DNA of 64,000 bases from Variovorax sp. OV700 (GCF_900099805.1 NZ_FNDR01000002.1:310001-374000), one strand, 5' to 3'. Shown: positions 24,908 to 34,314, numbered from the stretch's first letter. A program made the numbers and translations. The notes: generated by a model not told the origin, from the letters alone.

Positions 24908-25122
24908 GTCGTTCACCTCTTGGGTTTCGACGGTGCGGGCAATGGTGGAAGAAGAGTTCGGTCGAAGCGTAGATGACAACATGATTGGACTACTGGAAGA
25001 GGCACGCTCTATTGCGCCAAGCCAGCTTAGGACTGCGCGCACGGCTTGCACAGCGCGCGGCGCTCAACTTGTCCCTGCATGCGGCGCCTGCCGAAATCCT
25101 CGCAGCCGTGCTAGGTTCGGGC

Positions 25123-26049
25123 ATGCCAACAGAAGCTGACCTGAACCTGCTGTTCGCTTTGAACGCACTTCTTTCCGAGGGCAGCGTCGCGAAAGCTGCC
25201 GAGCGCCTGGGCCTGAGCGAGTCGGCGATGAGCCGGGCGCTCGCGCGGTTGCGGGAATCAACCGGGGACCAGCTCCTCGTGCGCGCGGGTCGCGCCATGG
25301 TGCTCACGCCGCATGCGCTCGCACTGCGCGACCGCGTCAGGGAGCTGGTGCAGGAGTCGCGCGCGGTGCTTCAGCCCGCCGGCACGAGCATGGACCCCCG
25401 CACGCTCCAGCACTTGTTCACCATACGGGCCAACGACGGCTTCATCGAGGCCTTCGCGCATCAGCTGGTGGCTCGCGCCGCGCACGAAGCGCCCGGCGTT
25501 CGCCTGCGCTTCGCACCCAAGCCCGACAAGGACGTTCGCCCACTGCGCGAGGGATTGCTCGATCTGGATGTCGGCGTTCTCGGTGAGTCGGGCCCGGAGG
25601 TACGCGTTCAGGCGCTCTATCGCGACCGATTCATCGCAGTAGTGCGCCAAGGCCATCCCCTGCTCGCCGAACCCGAGATCACTGCCGAGCGCTACGCTGC
25701 CTGCGAACACGTGGTCACTTCACGCCATGGCCGGACTGTGGGACCGGTGGACGACGCGCTCGCAGCGATGGGCCTGGTGCGCAATACCGCAGTCGTGGTG
25801 CCCAGCTTCAGCACCGCCTTGTCGATAGCGGCCGCGACTGAGTTAATTGCATTGATACCGTCCTCGTACTTTGAACACCTGAGGGCGCGGGGCACGCTGC
25901 GCTCGTTCCCTCTGCCGCTGCCTACGGAGCAGATCACCGTGTCGCAGATGTGGCATCCGCGTCTTGATCGGGATCCTGCGCATCGGTGGCTGCGTGGGGT
26001 GGTGCTGGAGGTTTGCCGGCCGCTGAATGAGCAAACAAGAGCGCCGTGA
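25123..26049 (+). CDS. LysR-family transcriptional regulator
   Basis: The product is 308 residues from the ATG at 25123 (MPTEADLNLLFALNALLSEG). The helix-turn-helix SVAKAAERLGLSESAMSRAL is at about 19-38. A substrate-binding domain covers about 90-300. The PTEADLN-type opening and the late WHPRLDRDPAHRWLR segment are common in NodD/SyrM-like LysR proteins beside exporters. The open frame extends upstream, but the alignment with other LysR starts favours 25123. It is divergent from the MFS exporter and probably senses its substrate. Confidence 0.86.
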   Translation: MPTEADLNLLFALNALLSEGSVAKAAERLGLSESAMSRALARLRESTGDQLLVRAGRAMVLTPHALALRDRVRELVQESRAVLQPAGTSMDPRTLQHLFTIRANDGFIEAFAHQLVARAAHEAPGVRLRFAPKPDKDVRPLREGLLDLDVGVLGESGPEVRVQALYRDRFIAVVRQGHPLLAEPEITAERYAACEHVVTSRHGRTVGPVDDALAAMGLVRNTAVVVPSFSTALSIAAATELIALIPSSYFEHLRARGTLRSFPLPLPTEQITVSQMWHPRLDRDPAHRWLRGVVLEVCRPLNEQTRAP

Positions 26050-26513
26050 ATGCATTCGAGCTTCGACCTTGAACGTCGGCTTCGCCGTCGAATCCAGCTA
26101 CGGAAGCGTCGCTCATGGCAAGTTCTTTGGCATCGCGAAGATGATCGCGATTACGACCAAGACTATTAGCCAGTGCCACAAGTGGAGCGTGGCCATGCTT
26201 TCCTTCCAGCAACGGATCGACTGATCGTCATCAAAGCCGACGTAGCCCGGATCCCCAGCCGGGCGTCGTCAATGCCCGGTTGTGGCCCGACTGCGGCCGT
26301 CGATCGCATTTCTGCGGTCCGCGCCGTCCCGAAAAAACCTTCTGTCACGCAAGAGAAAATCCGCAACAAGCCCCGGGCTGCACGCAACTGCGGCGGCGGC
26401 TGACATGATCCCCCTTGCATTCGGGAACGCGCGGTCCAAAATGGGCGCACGGAAGCTGCACGCTTCCATTCTTCGCTGTTCATTCATTTCCTCTCGAGGA
26501 GACTGTCTTGACG
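26050..26513. other. 464-base region without a convincing gene
   Basis: Between the LysR stop and the glycosyltransferase start no frame shows a recognisable protein, a good ribosome site or a long codon-biased stretch. No RNA gene, terminator or clear repeat was seen. The AGGAGA serving the glycosyltransferase lies at 26497-26502 and its promoter presumably lies in this stretch. Confidence 0.5.
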
Positions 26514-27584
26514 ATGAAGATCGCGCAGATCGCCCCCTTGTACGAAGCCGTGCCGCCACGGTTCTATGGCGGCACCGAACGGGTTGTCGCCCACCTGGCC
26601 AACGCGCTGGTCGACCAGGGCCACGAGGTCACGCTGTTCGCCTCCGCGGACACGCAGACCCGGGCCCAGCTGGCGCCCACGCGGGCACAGGCCCTGCGTC
26701 TGGACCCGGCGCCCCTGAAGTCCGACCTGGCCAGCCACCTGAACATGCTGCATGAGGTGCGGCGGCGGGCGGACGAATTCGACGTGCTGCATTTCCATGT
26801 CGACTTGCTGCACTTTCCGTTCTTCGAGGACATGGCCGCCCGAACGCTCACTACGCTCCATGGCCGCCTCGACATCGCCGACCTGCCCGGTGCCTACATG
26901 CGCTGGAAGCAATACCCGCTGGTTTCGATCTCGCGGCACCAGCGCAAGCCGCTGCCCTTTGCCAACTGGTTCGCCACCATTTCGCACGGGCTCGACGAGA
27001 CGCCCTATGCCTTCGAACCGAACCCCGGCAGCTACCTGGCCTTCCTCGGGCGCATCTCGCCCGAAAAGCGGCCCGACCGTGCCATCCAGATCGCGACGAG
27101 GGCCGGCATGCCGCTCAGGATCGCGGCCAAGGTCGATGCGGTCGATGCACGCTATTTCGCGCAGGAGATCCGGCCGCTGCTCGCAAACCCGCTGGTCGAG
27201 TTCATCGGTGAGATCGGCGATGAAGACAAGGCCGCGTTTCTCGGCGGTGCGCGGGCATTGCTCTTTCCGATCGACTGGCCTGAGCCCTTCGGCCTGGTGA
27301 TGATCGAGGCCATGGCCTGCGGAACGCCGGTGATCGGATGGCGCTGCGGCTCGGTGCCCGAAGTGATCGAGCACGGCGTGAGCGGCCTCATCGTCGAAGA
27401 CGAGGCGCAGGCCGTCGAAGCGGTGCACGCCGTCGGCGGGCTCGATCGCGGCCGCGTGCGGCAGGTGTTCGAAAGACGGTTCTCGGCGCATACGATGGCC
27501 AGCGCCTATGTCGAACAGTACGCACGCCTCATCGGCGGCAGCGTGCTTCCGCCGCAGAGCGAGCTCTACCCCGAGGCGGCGTGA
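26514..27584 (+). CDS. GT4-family glycosyltransferase
   Basis: This 356-residue GT-B protein starts MKIAQIAPLYEAVPPRFYGG; a TTG at 26508 closer to the ribosome site is a possible alternative. The N-domain has GGTERVVAHLANALVDQGHE. The C-domain has YLAFLGRISPEKRPDRAI and the EPFGLVMIEAMACGTPVIG motif with its E-x7-E pair. It transfers a sugar from a nucleotide donor with retention; the acceptor is unknown. The next gene, a debranching enzyme, begins 2 bases after its stop, so the pair is an operon, probably for a storage or surface glucan or a compatible solute. Confidence 0.87.
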   Translation: MKIAQIAPLYEAVPPRFYGGTERVVAHLANALVDQGHEVTLFASADTQTRAQLAPTRAQALRLDPAPLKSDLASHLNMLHEVRRRADEFDVLHFHVDLLHFPFFEDMAARTLTTLHGRLDIADLPGAYMRWKQYPLVSISRHQRKPLPFANWFATISHGLDETPYAFEPNPGSYLAFLGRISPEKRPDRAIQIATRAGMPLRIAAKVDAVDARYFAQEIRPLLANPLVEFIGEIGDEDKAAFLGGARALLFPIDWPEPFGLVMIEAMACGTPVIGWRCGSVPEVIEHGVSGLIVEDEAQAVEAVHAVGGLDRGRVRQVFERRFSAHTMASAYVEQYARLIGGSVLPPQSELYPEAA

Positions 27585-27586
27585 GC

Positions 27587-29731
27587 ATGAGCCAGGAAGT
27601 GCCTGCAACCGAACAGGCCGAGCCGGCGACCGAACGCGCGGTGCAGCACGCCTTCGTGCTCAAGGAGGGGGATACCTACTTCGTGATGGATGCGCATGGC
27701 GACGTGGACGGGGGCGTGGACGGACTCTTTCACCATGACACGCGCATGCTGTCGACCTTCGTGCTGCGGTTGAACGGCGCGCGGCCGTCGATGCTGTCCA
27801 GCGGCGTCAGCCAGGACAACGTGTTCTTCACCGCAAACCTCACCAACCGTCCGCTGCCGGTGCTGGGCTCCACGTCGATGCCGCAGGGCGTGATCCATCT
27901 CGAGCGGAAGCGCTTTCTCTGGGGAGCGCGGCTGTTCGAGCGGCTTCGGCTCGTGAACTACAGCGACCAGCCCGCAGAGGCACCGCTCGCGCTGCAGTTC
28001 GGCGCCGACTTCCGCGACATGTTCGAGGTGCGCGGCCAGCAGCGCGCGCGGCGCGGCGAGTTCGATGCGCCGGTCGTCGGCGTGCAGGCCGTGGAGCTGA
28101 GCTACGAGGGGCTCGACACGGTGCTGCGGCGGGCCTGCATCGGCTTCTCGCAGGTGCCGCAGCATCTGGACGCCGGCACCGCAAACTTCAGCGTGCCGCT
28201 CGCGGCGCACGGCGAGTGGACGCTCTACGTCGAAGTGGGAACCGAGCCCGCGAGGCCCGGCCCCGAACGGTTCAGGGAAGCCGGCGTGCTCGCGCGATGG
28301 CGCATGCGCGCGCGGCAGCGGCGCGGTTCGCGGCTGGAGAGTTCGGGCCGCCTGTTTCAGGCATGGCTCGATCGCTCGCGCGCCGACCTGGCGTTGCTCA
28401 CCACCGACCTGCCCACCGGTCCCTATCCGTACGCGGGCATTCCGTGGTTCTCGACGCCCTTCGGCCGCGATGCCATCGTGACGGCTTTTCAGACCCTGTG
28501 GATCGATCCCAGGCTGGCGCAGGGCGTGCTCGAGTTCCTTGCAGCGCGGCAGTCGCGCCAGACCTCGAGCTTCCGAGATGCGGAGCCCGGAAAAATCATG
28601 CATGAGACCCGCAAGGGCGAGATGGCCGCGGTCGACGAGCTGCCCTTCGGGCAGTACTACGGCGGGGTCGACACCACGCCGCTCTTTGTGGCACTGGCGG
28701 GCGCCTATGCGCAGCGCACCGCAGACCACGCCACCATTGACCGGATCTGGCCCGCGCTGCTCGCTGCCTGCGAGTGGATGGAGCGCAACATGGCGCGCCA
28801 CCCCGACGGCCTGCTCGCCTACCAGCGCGGTGAAACCAGCGGGCTCGTCAACCAGGGCTGGAAGGACAGCCACGACTCCATCTTTCATATCGACGGCCGC
28901 ACGCCCGAAGGGCCGATCGCGCTCGTCGAGGTGCAAGGCTATGTGTATGCGGCCTTTCTTGGCATGGCGGCGATTGCCGAGTGGCGCGTCGACCCCGGCG
29001 CCGGCCACTGGCGTCGGCGTGCGGCGGACATGCGCGCCGCGGTCGAGAATCGCTTCTGGCTCGACGACCTGCAGTTCTATGCGCTGGCCATCGATGGCCG
29101 CAACCAGCCCTGCCGCGTGCGCGCCTCCAACGCGGGACATCTGCTGTTCACCGGCCTCCCGATCGTCGAACGGGCCATGGCCGTGGGCCGCCTGCTGCTA
29201 TCGCCGGCCTTCGCGTCGGGATGGGGCATCCGCACCTTGCCCGTGGAGGCGGTGCGCTTCAACCCGATGTCGTACCACAACGGATCGGTATGGCCGCACG
29301 ACGCCGCGTTGTGCGCGGCCGGCATGGCGCGCTATGGCGAACGCGAAGGCGTGGTGCGAATTCTCGACAACCTGTTCGAGTCGGCCGCGCACTTCGGCAT
29401 GCGCCTGCCGGAACTGTTTTGCGGATTCGACCGCCAGCCCGGCCAATCGCCGATCGCGTATCCCGTGGCCTGCCTGCCGCAGGCCTGGGCGGCGGGCTCG
29501 GCATTCATGCTGCTGCAAGCCTGCCTCGGCCTGCAGGTCGACGGCATCCGGCGCCAGGTGACCATCGTGCACCCGAGGCTGCCGGCCGATATCGACCAGT
29601 TGCACGTGCGGCAGCTGCGGGTCGGCGACGCCCGGGTGGACCTGCATTTCCAGCGGCTGGAAGAGCGCATTGTGGTGGTCGCGCAATCCGAGCCGGGCGA
29701 TTCGCGGGTGGAGGTGAACCTGAAGCTTTAG
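27587..29731 (+). CDS. glycogen-debranching-type amylo-alpha-1,6-glucosidase
   Basis: The ATG at 27587 gives 714 residues. The N-terminal GDE_N-type beta domain (about 15-260) opens with FVLKEGDTYFVMDAHGDVDG and GLFHHDTRMLSTFVLRLNG. An (alpha/alpha)6 catalytic domain (about 290-690) contains IPWFSTPFGRDAIVTAFQTL, GWKDSHDSI and SYHNGSVWPHDAALCA. This architecture (DUF2-like N domain plus GH-type toroid) is usual in bacterial proteins named amylo-alpha-1,6-glucosidase. Activity on alpha-1,6 branches is inferred from the family; some relatives act on other alpha-glucosides. It is tightly coupled to the preceding glycosyltransferase. Confidence 0.87.
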   Translation: MSQEVPATEQAEPATERAVQHAFVLKEGDTYFVMDAHGDVDGGVDGLFHHDTRMLSTFVLRLNGARPSMLSSGVSQDNVFFTANLTNRPLPVLGSTSMPQGVIHLERKRFLWGARLFERLRLVNYSDQPAEAPLALQFGADFRDMFEVRGQQRARRGEFDAPVVGVQAVELSYEGLDTVLRRACIGFSQVPQHLDAGTANFSVPLAAHGEWTLYVEVGTEPARPGPERFREAGVLARWRMRARQRRGSRLESSGRLFQAWLDRSRADLALLTTDLPTGPYPYAGIPWFSTPFGRDAIVTAFQTLWIDPRLAQGVLEFLAARQSRQTSSFRDAEPGKIMHETRKGEMAAVDELPFGQYYGGVDTTPLFVALAGAYAQRTADHATIDRIWPALLAACEWMERNMARHPDGLLAYQRGETSGLVNQGWKDSHDSIFHIDGRTPEGPIALVEVQGYVYAAFLGMAAIAEWRVDPGAGHWRRRAADMRAAVENRFWLDDLQFYALAIDGRNQPCRVRASNAGHLLFTGLPIVERAMAVGRLLLSPAFASGWGIRTLPVEAVRFNPMSYHNGSVWPHDAALCAAGMARYGEREGVVRILDNLFESAAHFGMRLPELFCGFDRQPGQSPIAYPVACLPQAWAAGSAFMLLQACLGLQVDGIRRQVTIVHPRLPADIDQLHVRQLRVGDARVDLHFQRLEERIVVVAQSEPGDSRVEVNLKL

Positions 29732-29744
29732 GCGTGGGCGACGG

Positions 29745-29779
29745 CATCGACATCGACATCGACATCGACATCGACATCG
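29745..29779. repeat. hexanucleotide tandem repeat (CATCGA, almost 6 copies)
   Basis: Five full and one partial copy of CATCGA follow the debranching-enzyme stop by 13 bases. The tract is intergenic. No frame using it belongs to a credible gene, so copy-number change would probably be silent. Confidence 0.85.
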
Positions 29780-29886
29780 GGGGATCTACTGCGCCTTGGC
29801 GTAAGTCATCCCGTCGGTCCACATGTCCGTCATCTTGTTCGGCAGATCCTTCGGGATGCGCTCGTCACTGGCCGCCCGTCCTAGCC

Positions 29887-30669
29887 TCAGGCCCTGCGCC
29901 TGAAAAGCGCCGACGCGCCGCTGGCGTGTGCCACATCTTCGGCGGCCGCGAGAAGAGCGGGCCCGAGTTCGAGCATGCGCTCTTCCGTCAGGCGCACCAG
30001 CGGCCCGGCAATGGTGATGACGCCGATCACCGCGCCGTGGCCGCCGTGCACGGGGGCGGCCATGGCGGTCATGCCGGGCGCGAAAACCTCGGTGATCATC
30101 GCGAAGCCGCGCTTGCGCGCCGCGCGCAGGTAGGCGAGTAGCGCCTTGACGCTGGTGGGCGCCCTCGGGCCGTAGTCTTCGGGCTTGCCGAAACCCTGCC
30201 TGGCGACGAGCTGCAGCGCCTGCTCGTCGGTCATGGTCGAGAGCCACGCATGGCCCGCGGAGCTGCACGACAGATTCACCGAGAGGCCCATGTCCGGGTC
30301 GTAGCGCAGGCCGCGCATGGCGCCCTGCGCCTTGGCGACGAAGGTGAGCTCGTCGCCATCGACCACCGCGAGCCGCACCAGCTCGCCCGCTTCGCCCGCG
30401 AGGCGGTCGAGCAGCGGCTGCGCCACGTCCACGATGCCGCTGTTGCTCAGGAAGCTCAAGCCCAGGGACACGAGCTTGATCGTCAGCATGTAGTCGCCGT
30501 GGCTCTGGTCCTGGCGCACGTAGCCGCAGCGGATCAGCTCGCTCAGCAGGCGATGGGTGGCGCTCAGCGGCATGTCGAGCTCGGCCGAGAGCGCGGAAAG
30601 GGCGCGGCCCTCGGGGTGGCCGGCGAGGTGCTCAAGCACCTTGAAGCTGCGTTCGAGTATGGCGGTCAT
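29887..30669 (-). CDS. IclR-family transcriptional regulator
   Basis: This 260-residue regulator is read from the ATG at 30667-30669 (MTAILERSFKVLEHLA). An upstream in-frame GTG at 30721-30723 would lie inside the operator and is less likely. The winged HTH is RALSALSAELDMPLSATHRLLSEL (about 22-45). The effector domain ends with ITIAGPLVRLTEERMLELG. It diverges from the TRAP receptor gene. The perfect palindrome at 30725-30743 between the two starts is its likely operator, so it probably regulates itself and the TRAP/aroQ unit. Confidence 0.87.
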   Translation of the reverse strand: MTAILERSFKVLEHLAGHPEGRALSALSAELDMPLSATHRLLSELIRCGYVRQDQSHGDYMLTIKLVSLGLSFLSNSGIVDVAQPLLDRLAGEAGELVRLAVVDGDELTFVAKAQGAMRGLRYDPDMGLSVNLSCSSAGHAWLSTMTDEQALQLVARQGFGKPEDYGPRAPTSVKALLAYLRAARKRGFAMITEVFAPGMTAMAAPVHGGHGAVIGVITIAGPLVRLTEERMLELGPALLAAAEDVAHASGASALFRRRA

Positions 30670-30724
30670 GTGGTTCGAAGGATGGGCAGACGCCACTCTA
30701 GCTCTTTTGCCAAGTGTTTTCACT

Positions 30725-30743
30725 AGTGGAAAGAGTTTCCACT
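30725..30743. promoter_or_regulatory. probable IclR operator between iclR and the TRAP receptor gene
   Basis: The perfect inverted repeat AGTGGAAA-GAG-TTTCCACT has 8-bp arms. An overlapping second palindrome centred on CACTAGTG (30721-30728) extends it to the left. It lies about 55 bases from the iclR start and 43 bases from the TRAP gene start, where an IclR dimer or tetramer would be expected. Confidence 0.75.
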
Positions 30744-30786
30744 TTGCTCATAAGATCGCGTCGCACCACTTCTGCCGGAGATCATC

Positions 30787-31794
30787 TTGAGAAAGCTTCA
30801 TCGCTCGCTGGCCGCCGCCGGCCTGGCCTTTGCATTGGCCGTTCCCGCGCTTGCGCAAGACGTGCAGGAGCGCGTCATCCGCTTCGGCCACCTCAACAAT
30901 GCGGACCATCCGGTGAGCTTTGGCGTGAAGCGCTTTGCCGAACTGCTCGCGGCCAAGAGCGGCGGCAAGATGAAGGTGCAGGAGTTCCCGGCCTCGCAGC
31001 TGGGCAACGAGATGCAGCAGCAATCGGCGCTGCAGGGCGGCGTGCAGCAGATGTCGGCGCCGGCCACCACCTCGCTTGCGGGCATCGTGAAGGAGTTCGG
31101 CCTGGTCGACTTTCCGTTCGCCGTCGGCAACTTTGCACAGGCCGATGCGCTGCTCGACGGCCCGCTCGGCCAGGCGCTGATCGCCAGGCTGCCGGAGAAG
31201 GGCCTGGTCGCGCTCGGCTACTGGGACCTGGGTTTTCGCAACGTGACAAACAGCAAGCGACCGATCACGAAGCCCGAGGACCTCGAAGGATTGAAGATCC
31301 GCGTGATTCCGAACCCGGTGTTCCTGGAGACCTTCAAGTCCTTCAAGGCCAACCCGGTGCCGATGCCGTTTGCCGAGCTGTATGGCGCACTCGAGTCGAA
31401 GGCGGTGGACGGCCAGGAGAACCCGTATTCGGTGATCCTTTCGAACAAGTTCTTCGAAGTGCAGAAGTTCGTGAGCGCCACCAACCACGTGTATGCGGCC
31501 AACATCGTGCTGGTCAGCAAGAAGTTCTGGGACTCACTGAGCCCCACCGAGCAGAGGATGATGCGCGAGGCCGCGGACGAATCGCGCGGCTACCAGCGGC
31601 AGGTGAGCCGCGCCGCCGCGCAAAGGGCGGTGGGCGAGCTCCAGGCCAAGGGCGCACAGTTCAATGAGCTCGCGCCAGCCGAACAGGCGCGCATGCGGCA
31701 GATCGCCAAGCCGGTGGTCGACCGCTTTGCCGCCAGCTACGACCCCGCCATCGTCAAGCTTTACGGCGACGAGCTCGCACGCATCCGCAAATGA
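30787..31794 (+). CDS. TRAP transporter substrate-binding protein (DctP family)
   Basis: This 335-residue periplasmic receptor starts at a TTG with GGAG seven bases upstream. The signal peptide is MRKLHRSLAAAGLAFALAVP to ALAQ. The DctP fold shows IRFGHLNNADHPVSFGVKRF, LGYWDLGFRNVTNSKRPI and LKIRVIPNPVFLETFKSF; the arginine in KIRV is the usual carboxylate clamp. GALESKAVDGQENPYSV is also typical. The dctQ and dctM membrane genes are not in the window. AroQ follows at 22 bases, so a quinate-, shikimate- or aromatic-acid-like ligand is plausible but unproven. Confidence 0.88.
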   Translation: MRKLHRSLAAAGLAFALAVPALAQDVQERVIRFGHLNNADHPVSFGVKRFAELLAAKSGGKMKVQEFPASQLGNEMQQQSALQGGVQQMSAPATTSLAGIVKEFGLVDFPFAVGNFAQADALLDGPLGQALIARLPEKGLVALGYWDLGFRNVTNSKRPITKPEDLEGLKIRVIPNPVFLETFKSFKANPVPMPFAELYGALESKAVDGQENPYSVILSNKFFEVQKFVSATNHVYAANIVLVSKKFWDSLSPTEQRMMREAADESRGYQRQVSRAAAQRAVGELQAKGAQFNELAPAEQARMRQIAKPVVDRFAASYDPAIVKLYGDELARIRK

Positions 31795-31816
31795 GCAGCA
31801 GCCACGCGAGCCCCCC

Positions 31817-32263
31817 ATGAAGATCCTCGTCCTGCACGGTCCGAACCTCAACCTGTTCGGCCGCCGCGAACCCCACATCTACGGCACGACCACGCTGGCC
31901 GAGATCGACGCGTGGCTGCAAAAGCTCGCGGACGAACTCGGCGTGACGCTGGACACGATCCAGTCGAACCACGAAGGCGACCTGATCGATTTCCTGCATG
32001 CCCATATCGACGACGCGCAGGGCGCGTTGGTCAACCCCGCCGGCCTCACGCAGCACGGCGTTCCGCTGCACGACGCGATCAAGGCGATGCCGTTTCCCAC
32101 CGTAGAGGTCCACATGTCGAACATCGCCGCGCGCGAGGCCTGGCGGGCGCATTCGATCATCTCGCCGGCCGTCAGGGGCACGGTTCAAGGGCTGGGTCCG
32201 CAGTCTTACCTGGCCGCGCTGCGCGCTCTGGTCGAGATGCAACGCCAGCCGTCAGGCACCTGA
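31817..32263 (+). CDS. aroQ: type II 3-dehydroquinate dehydratase
   Basis: This 148-residue enzyme converts 3-dehydroquinate to 3-dehydroshikimate by the type II route. The opening KILVLHGPNLNLFGRREPHIYG holds the catalytic tyrosine (Tyr22) and the flexible loop arginine. SNHEGDLIDFLH, LVNPAGLTQHGVPLHDAI and VEVHMSNIAARE complete the active site. Its place directly after a TRAP receptor under an IclR regulator suggests a catabolic copy for quinate or dehydroquinate use. A housekeeping copy probably exists elsewhere. It converges with the SnoaL-like gene, 27 bases away. Confidence 0.92.
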   Translation: MKILVLHGPNLNLFGRREPHIYGTTTLAEIDAWLQKLADELGVTLDTIQSNHEGDLIDFLHAHIDDAQGALVNPAGLTQHGVPLHDAIKAMPFPTVEVHMSNIAAREAWRAHSIISPAVRGTVQGLGPQSYLAALRALVEMQRQPSGT

Positions 32264-32290
32264 AGAAGACGGGCGCTTCTTCCGAGACGT

Positions 32291-32689
32291 TCAGCTCACG
32301 CTCATCGCAAGCGGCGTGGTCTGGAACGCCAGCTGCCGCCAACGGCCCTCGTGCTCGGTCCAGACCTGCATCACGCGCGAGTCGATGCGCACGGTGCCGC
32401 TGCCGTCCTTGCGCACGGCCACCAGCAGCTGTCGGCCAGTCATGAGCGCGGTGTTGCCGAGCACATGCACTTTCAGTTCGGAGCGGTCGATCTGCCGGTA
32501 GTCGACATGCGTGCCGCCCGAGCGGAAGTAGCTTTCGTAGTCGTCGATCTGACCCTTGGCATGGACATGCGTGAGCGCGGGATGAAGGATCTCGCGCAGC
32601 CGCGCAAAGTCGGCGCGCTTCATGGCATCGCAGCGCTCGGTCTCCAGTTCGAGCAGCAGGGCTTCGGTGTCGGTGCAAGCTTCGGTCAT
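32291..32689 (-). CDS. NTF2/SnoaL-like (DUF4440-type) protein
   Basis: This 132-residue protein starts MTEACTDTEALLLELETERC at 32689, overlapping the hydroxylase end by 4 bases. It has the cone-shaped NTF2-like pattern: a long helix, then LREILHPALTHVHAKGQIDD, then strands ending WRQLAFQTTPLA. Such proteins next to aromatic hydroxylases act as small isomerases or dehydratases, or remain untested. The coupling makes a role in the same catabolic step likely. The specific reaction is unknown. Confidence 0.78.
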   Translation of the reverse strand: MTEACTDTEALLLELETERCDAMKRADFARLREILHPALTHVHAKGQIDDYESYFRSGGTHVDYRQIDRSELKVHVLGNTALMTGRQLLVAVRKDGSGTVRIDSRVMQVWTEHEGRWRQLAFQTTPLAMSVS

Positions 32690-34302
32690 GCGGGTTCCTG
32701 CAGGGTGGTGGCGCTGCGACCCAGCGTGGCGCCGAGTGCTTTGCAGGCGCGCCGCATCAAGGCCTCGATGTCTTCGGCGTCGCGAGCCACGCCGTAGACC
32801 AGGTGATCCGGCCGCACGAGCGCGGCCTCGCATTGGTGGCGCTCGAACCATGCGGCAAGGATGCCGTCGGCTTCCACCAGTGTTGCCACACCGGACGATG
32901 CGGCTGCGACATCGATGCACAGCAGCTGCACGTCAAGGGCTGCCGCCGGCTCGCACAGGGCACGCAGCACCGCCGCATCGGGCGCATGGCGCAGCACCAG
33001 CAGAAAGCCGTGCGGCAGCAGGTCATCCATCATCTGCGGCGCCGCGCCGGCTTCGATCGATCCGATGGCCTGTGGAAAGGGCGTGCCCACGGGCAACTCG
33101 TCGCGGTCGATCAATCCGTGGTGTACGCCGGGCAGCAGGCTTTGGCGCAGCTGCATGCGCACCTGTCCACCTTGCTCGTCGCGCAGGCGGCGGTCGCGCT
33201 CCGCCGCGCGCACCGGATCGCGCTCGCAGATGATCTGTCCCAGGCGCTTGACGGTTGCCGTCACCTCCTCGACCTGCGGGCCGCGCTCGTCGCCGTAGCT
33301 GTCCAGCAGGCTCTCGGGCACGCGCTCCTCGAGCACCCACTGAAGCTTCCACGCCAGGTTGATCGCATCGCGCAAACCCTGGCACATGCCCTGGGCCAGG
33401 AAGGGCGGCATCTGGTGCGCGCTGTCGCCCGCGAGCAGCACGCGCCCGTTGCGCCACTGCTCGAGCACCACTGCGTGGAAACGGTAGGTCGCGGCGCGCC
33501 AGATGCGTGCATCCGCGGGCGTGAGCCAGGGAGCGAGCAGCTTCCAGATCGACTCGTGCGGCATCTCGCGCTGCTCGGCCTCGTCGGGCAGCAGCAGGAA
33601 CTCCCAGCGCCGATGCGTGCCCGGGCCCACCACGTAGGTGCAGGGCCGCGACGGATGGCAGTACTGGACGTTGGTGGCGGGCAGGCGGTCGAGCTTGTCT
33701 TCATCCACGTGCATGTCGACGACGATCCAGGGCTCGTCGAAGTCGAGGCTCTTGAGCTTCAGGCCCATCTGCTTGCGCGTGGGGCTGGTGCCGCCGTCGC
33801 AGCCCACGACGTAGCGCGCGCGCAGCTGCGCCCCGGTGCCGTCGGGCCGGCGAACGCCGAGCAGCGCATGGTCCGGCGACTGGCTCAGCTGCAGCACTTC
33901 GTGCCCGAGATGGACCGACACGCTGGGGAGCTTGCCGACCGCTTCACGCAGCGAGGCTTCGAGCGCCGGCTGGTTGAAGGTGTACGACGGCGCCCACGCG
34001 AGCGGGTAGGGCGAGGGCCCCATGTCGAAATGCTGGATGGGTTCGCGGTCGCTGCCCTGGTAGATCGTCGGGCGGTAGGGCGTCATGTGCGGCGCCAGCG
34101 TGCCGGCGATGCCGATTTCCTGGAACACGCGCAGCGCCTCGTGGTCGAGCGCAAAGGCGCGCGGCAGCGGATAGATCTGATCCGACTTGTCGCAGACCGC
34201 GACACGCAGGCCGCGCCGGCCCAGCAATGCGGCGAGCGTGGCGCCGACGGGACCGAAGCCGATGACGGCCACGTCGACGGATTCGGGATCTTGTTGAAGC
34301 AT
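32686..34302 (-). CDS. FAD-dependent aromatic hydroxylase (MhpA/PheA type)
   Basis: This 538-residue class A flavoprotein monooxygenase starts near MLQQDPESVDVAVIGFGPVG at 34302; ATGs at 34320 and 34326 are also in frame. The FAD motifs are GFGPVGATLAALLGRRG, the DG motif CDGGTSPTRKQMG and GRVLLAGDSAHQMPPFLAQG. The C-terminal thioredoxin-like domain (about 400-535) matches MhpA. Such enzymes add a hydroxyl to a phenolic ring with NAD(P)H and O2, preparing it for cleavage. The extradiol-type and FAH-type genes of the divergent operon could take the next steps. The promoter holds an ATGCAT-type element 13 bases upstream of the start. Confidence 0.88.
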   Translation of the reverse strand: MLQQDPESVDVAVIGFGPVGATLAALLGRRGLRVAVCDKSDQIYPLPRAFALDHEALRVFQEIGIAGTLAPHMTPYRPTIYQGSDREPIQHFDMGPSPYPLAWAPSYTFNQPALEASLREAVGKLPSVSVHLGHEVLQLSQSPDHALLGVRRPDGTGAQLRARYVVGCDGGTSPTRKQMGLKLKSLDFDEPWIVVDMHVDEDKLDRLPATNVQYCHPSRPCTYVVGPGTHRRWEFLLLPDEAEQREMPHESIWKLLAPWLTPADARIWRAATYRFHAVVLEQWRNGRVLLAGDSAHQMPPFLAQGMCQGLRDAINLAWKLQWVLEERVPESLLDSYGDERGPQVEEVTATVKRLGQIICERDPVRAAERDRRLRDEQGGQVRMQLRQSLLPGVHHGLIDRDELPVGTPFPQAIGSIEAGAAPQMMDDLLPHGFLLVLRHAPDAAVLRALCEPAAALDVQLLCIDVAAASSGVATLVEADGILAAWFERHQCEAALVRPDHLVYGVARDAEDIEALMRRACKALGATLGRSATTLQEPA

Positions 34303-34314
34303 GGTATCTTTCAA

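Noticed and set aside
26027..26224. Possible small gene after LysR (MSKQERRECIRAS...)
   Set aside because: No ribosome site, no recognisable family and partial overlap with the LysR end.
29787..29872. Leftward frame ending IPKDLPNKMTDMWTDGMTYAKAQ before a stop, looking like a gene tail
   Set aside because: Only about 28 residues look protein-like and nothing upstream continues it; it may be a gene remnant, but no family could be named.
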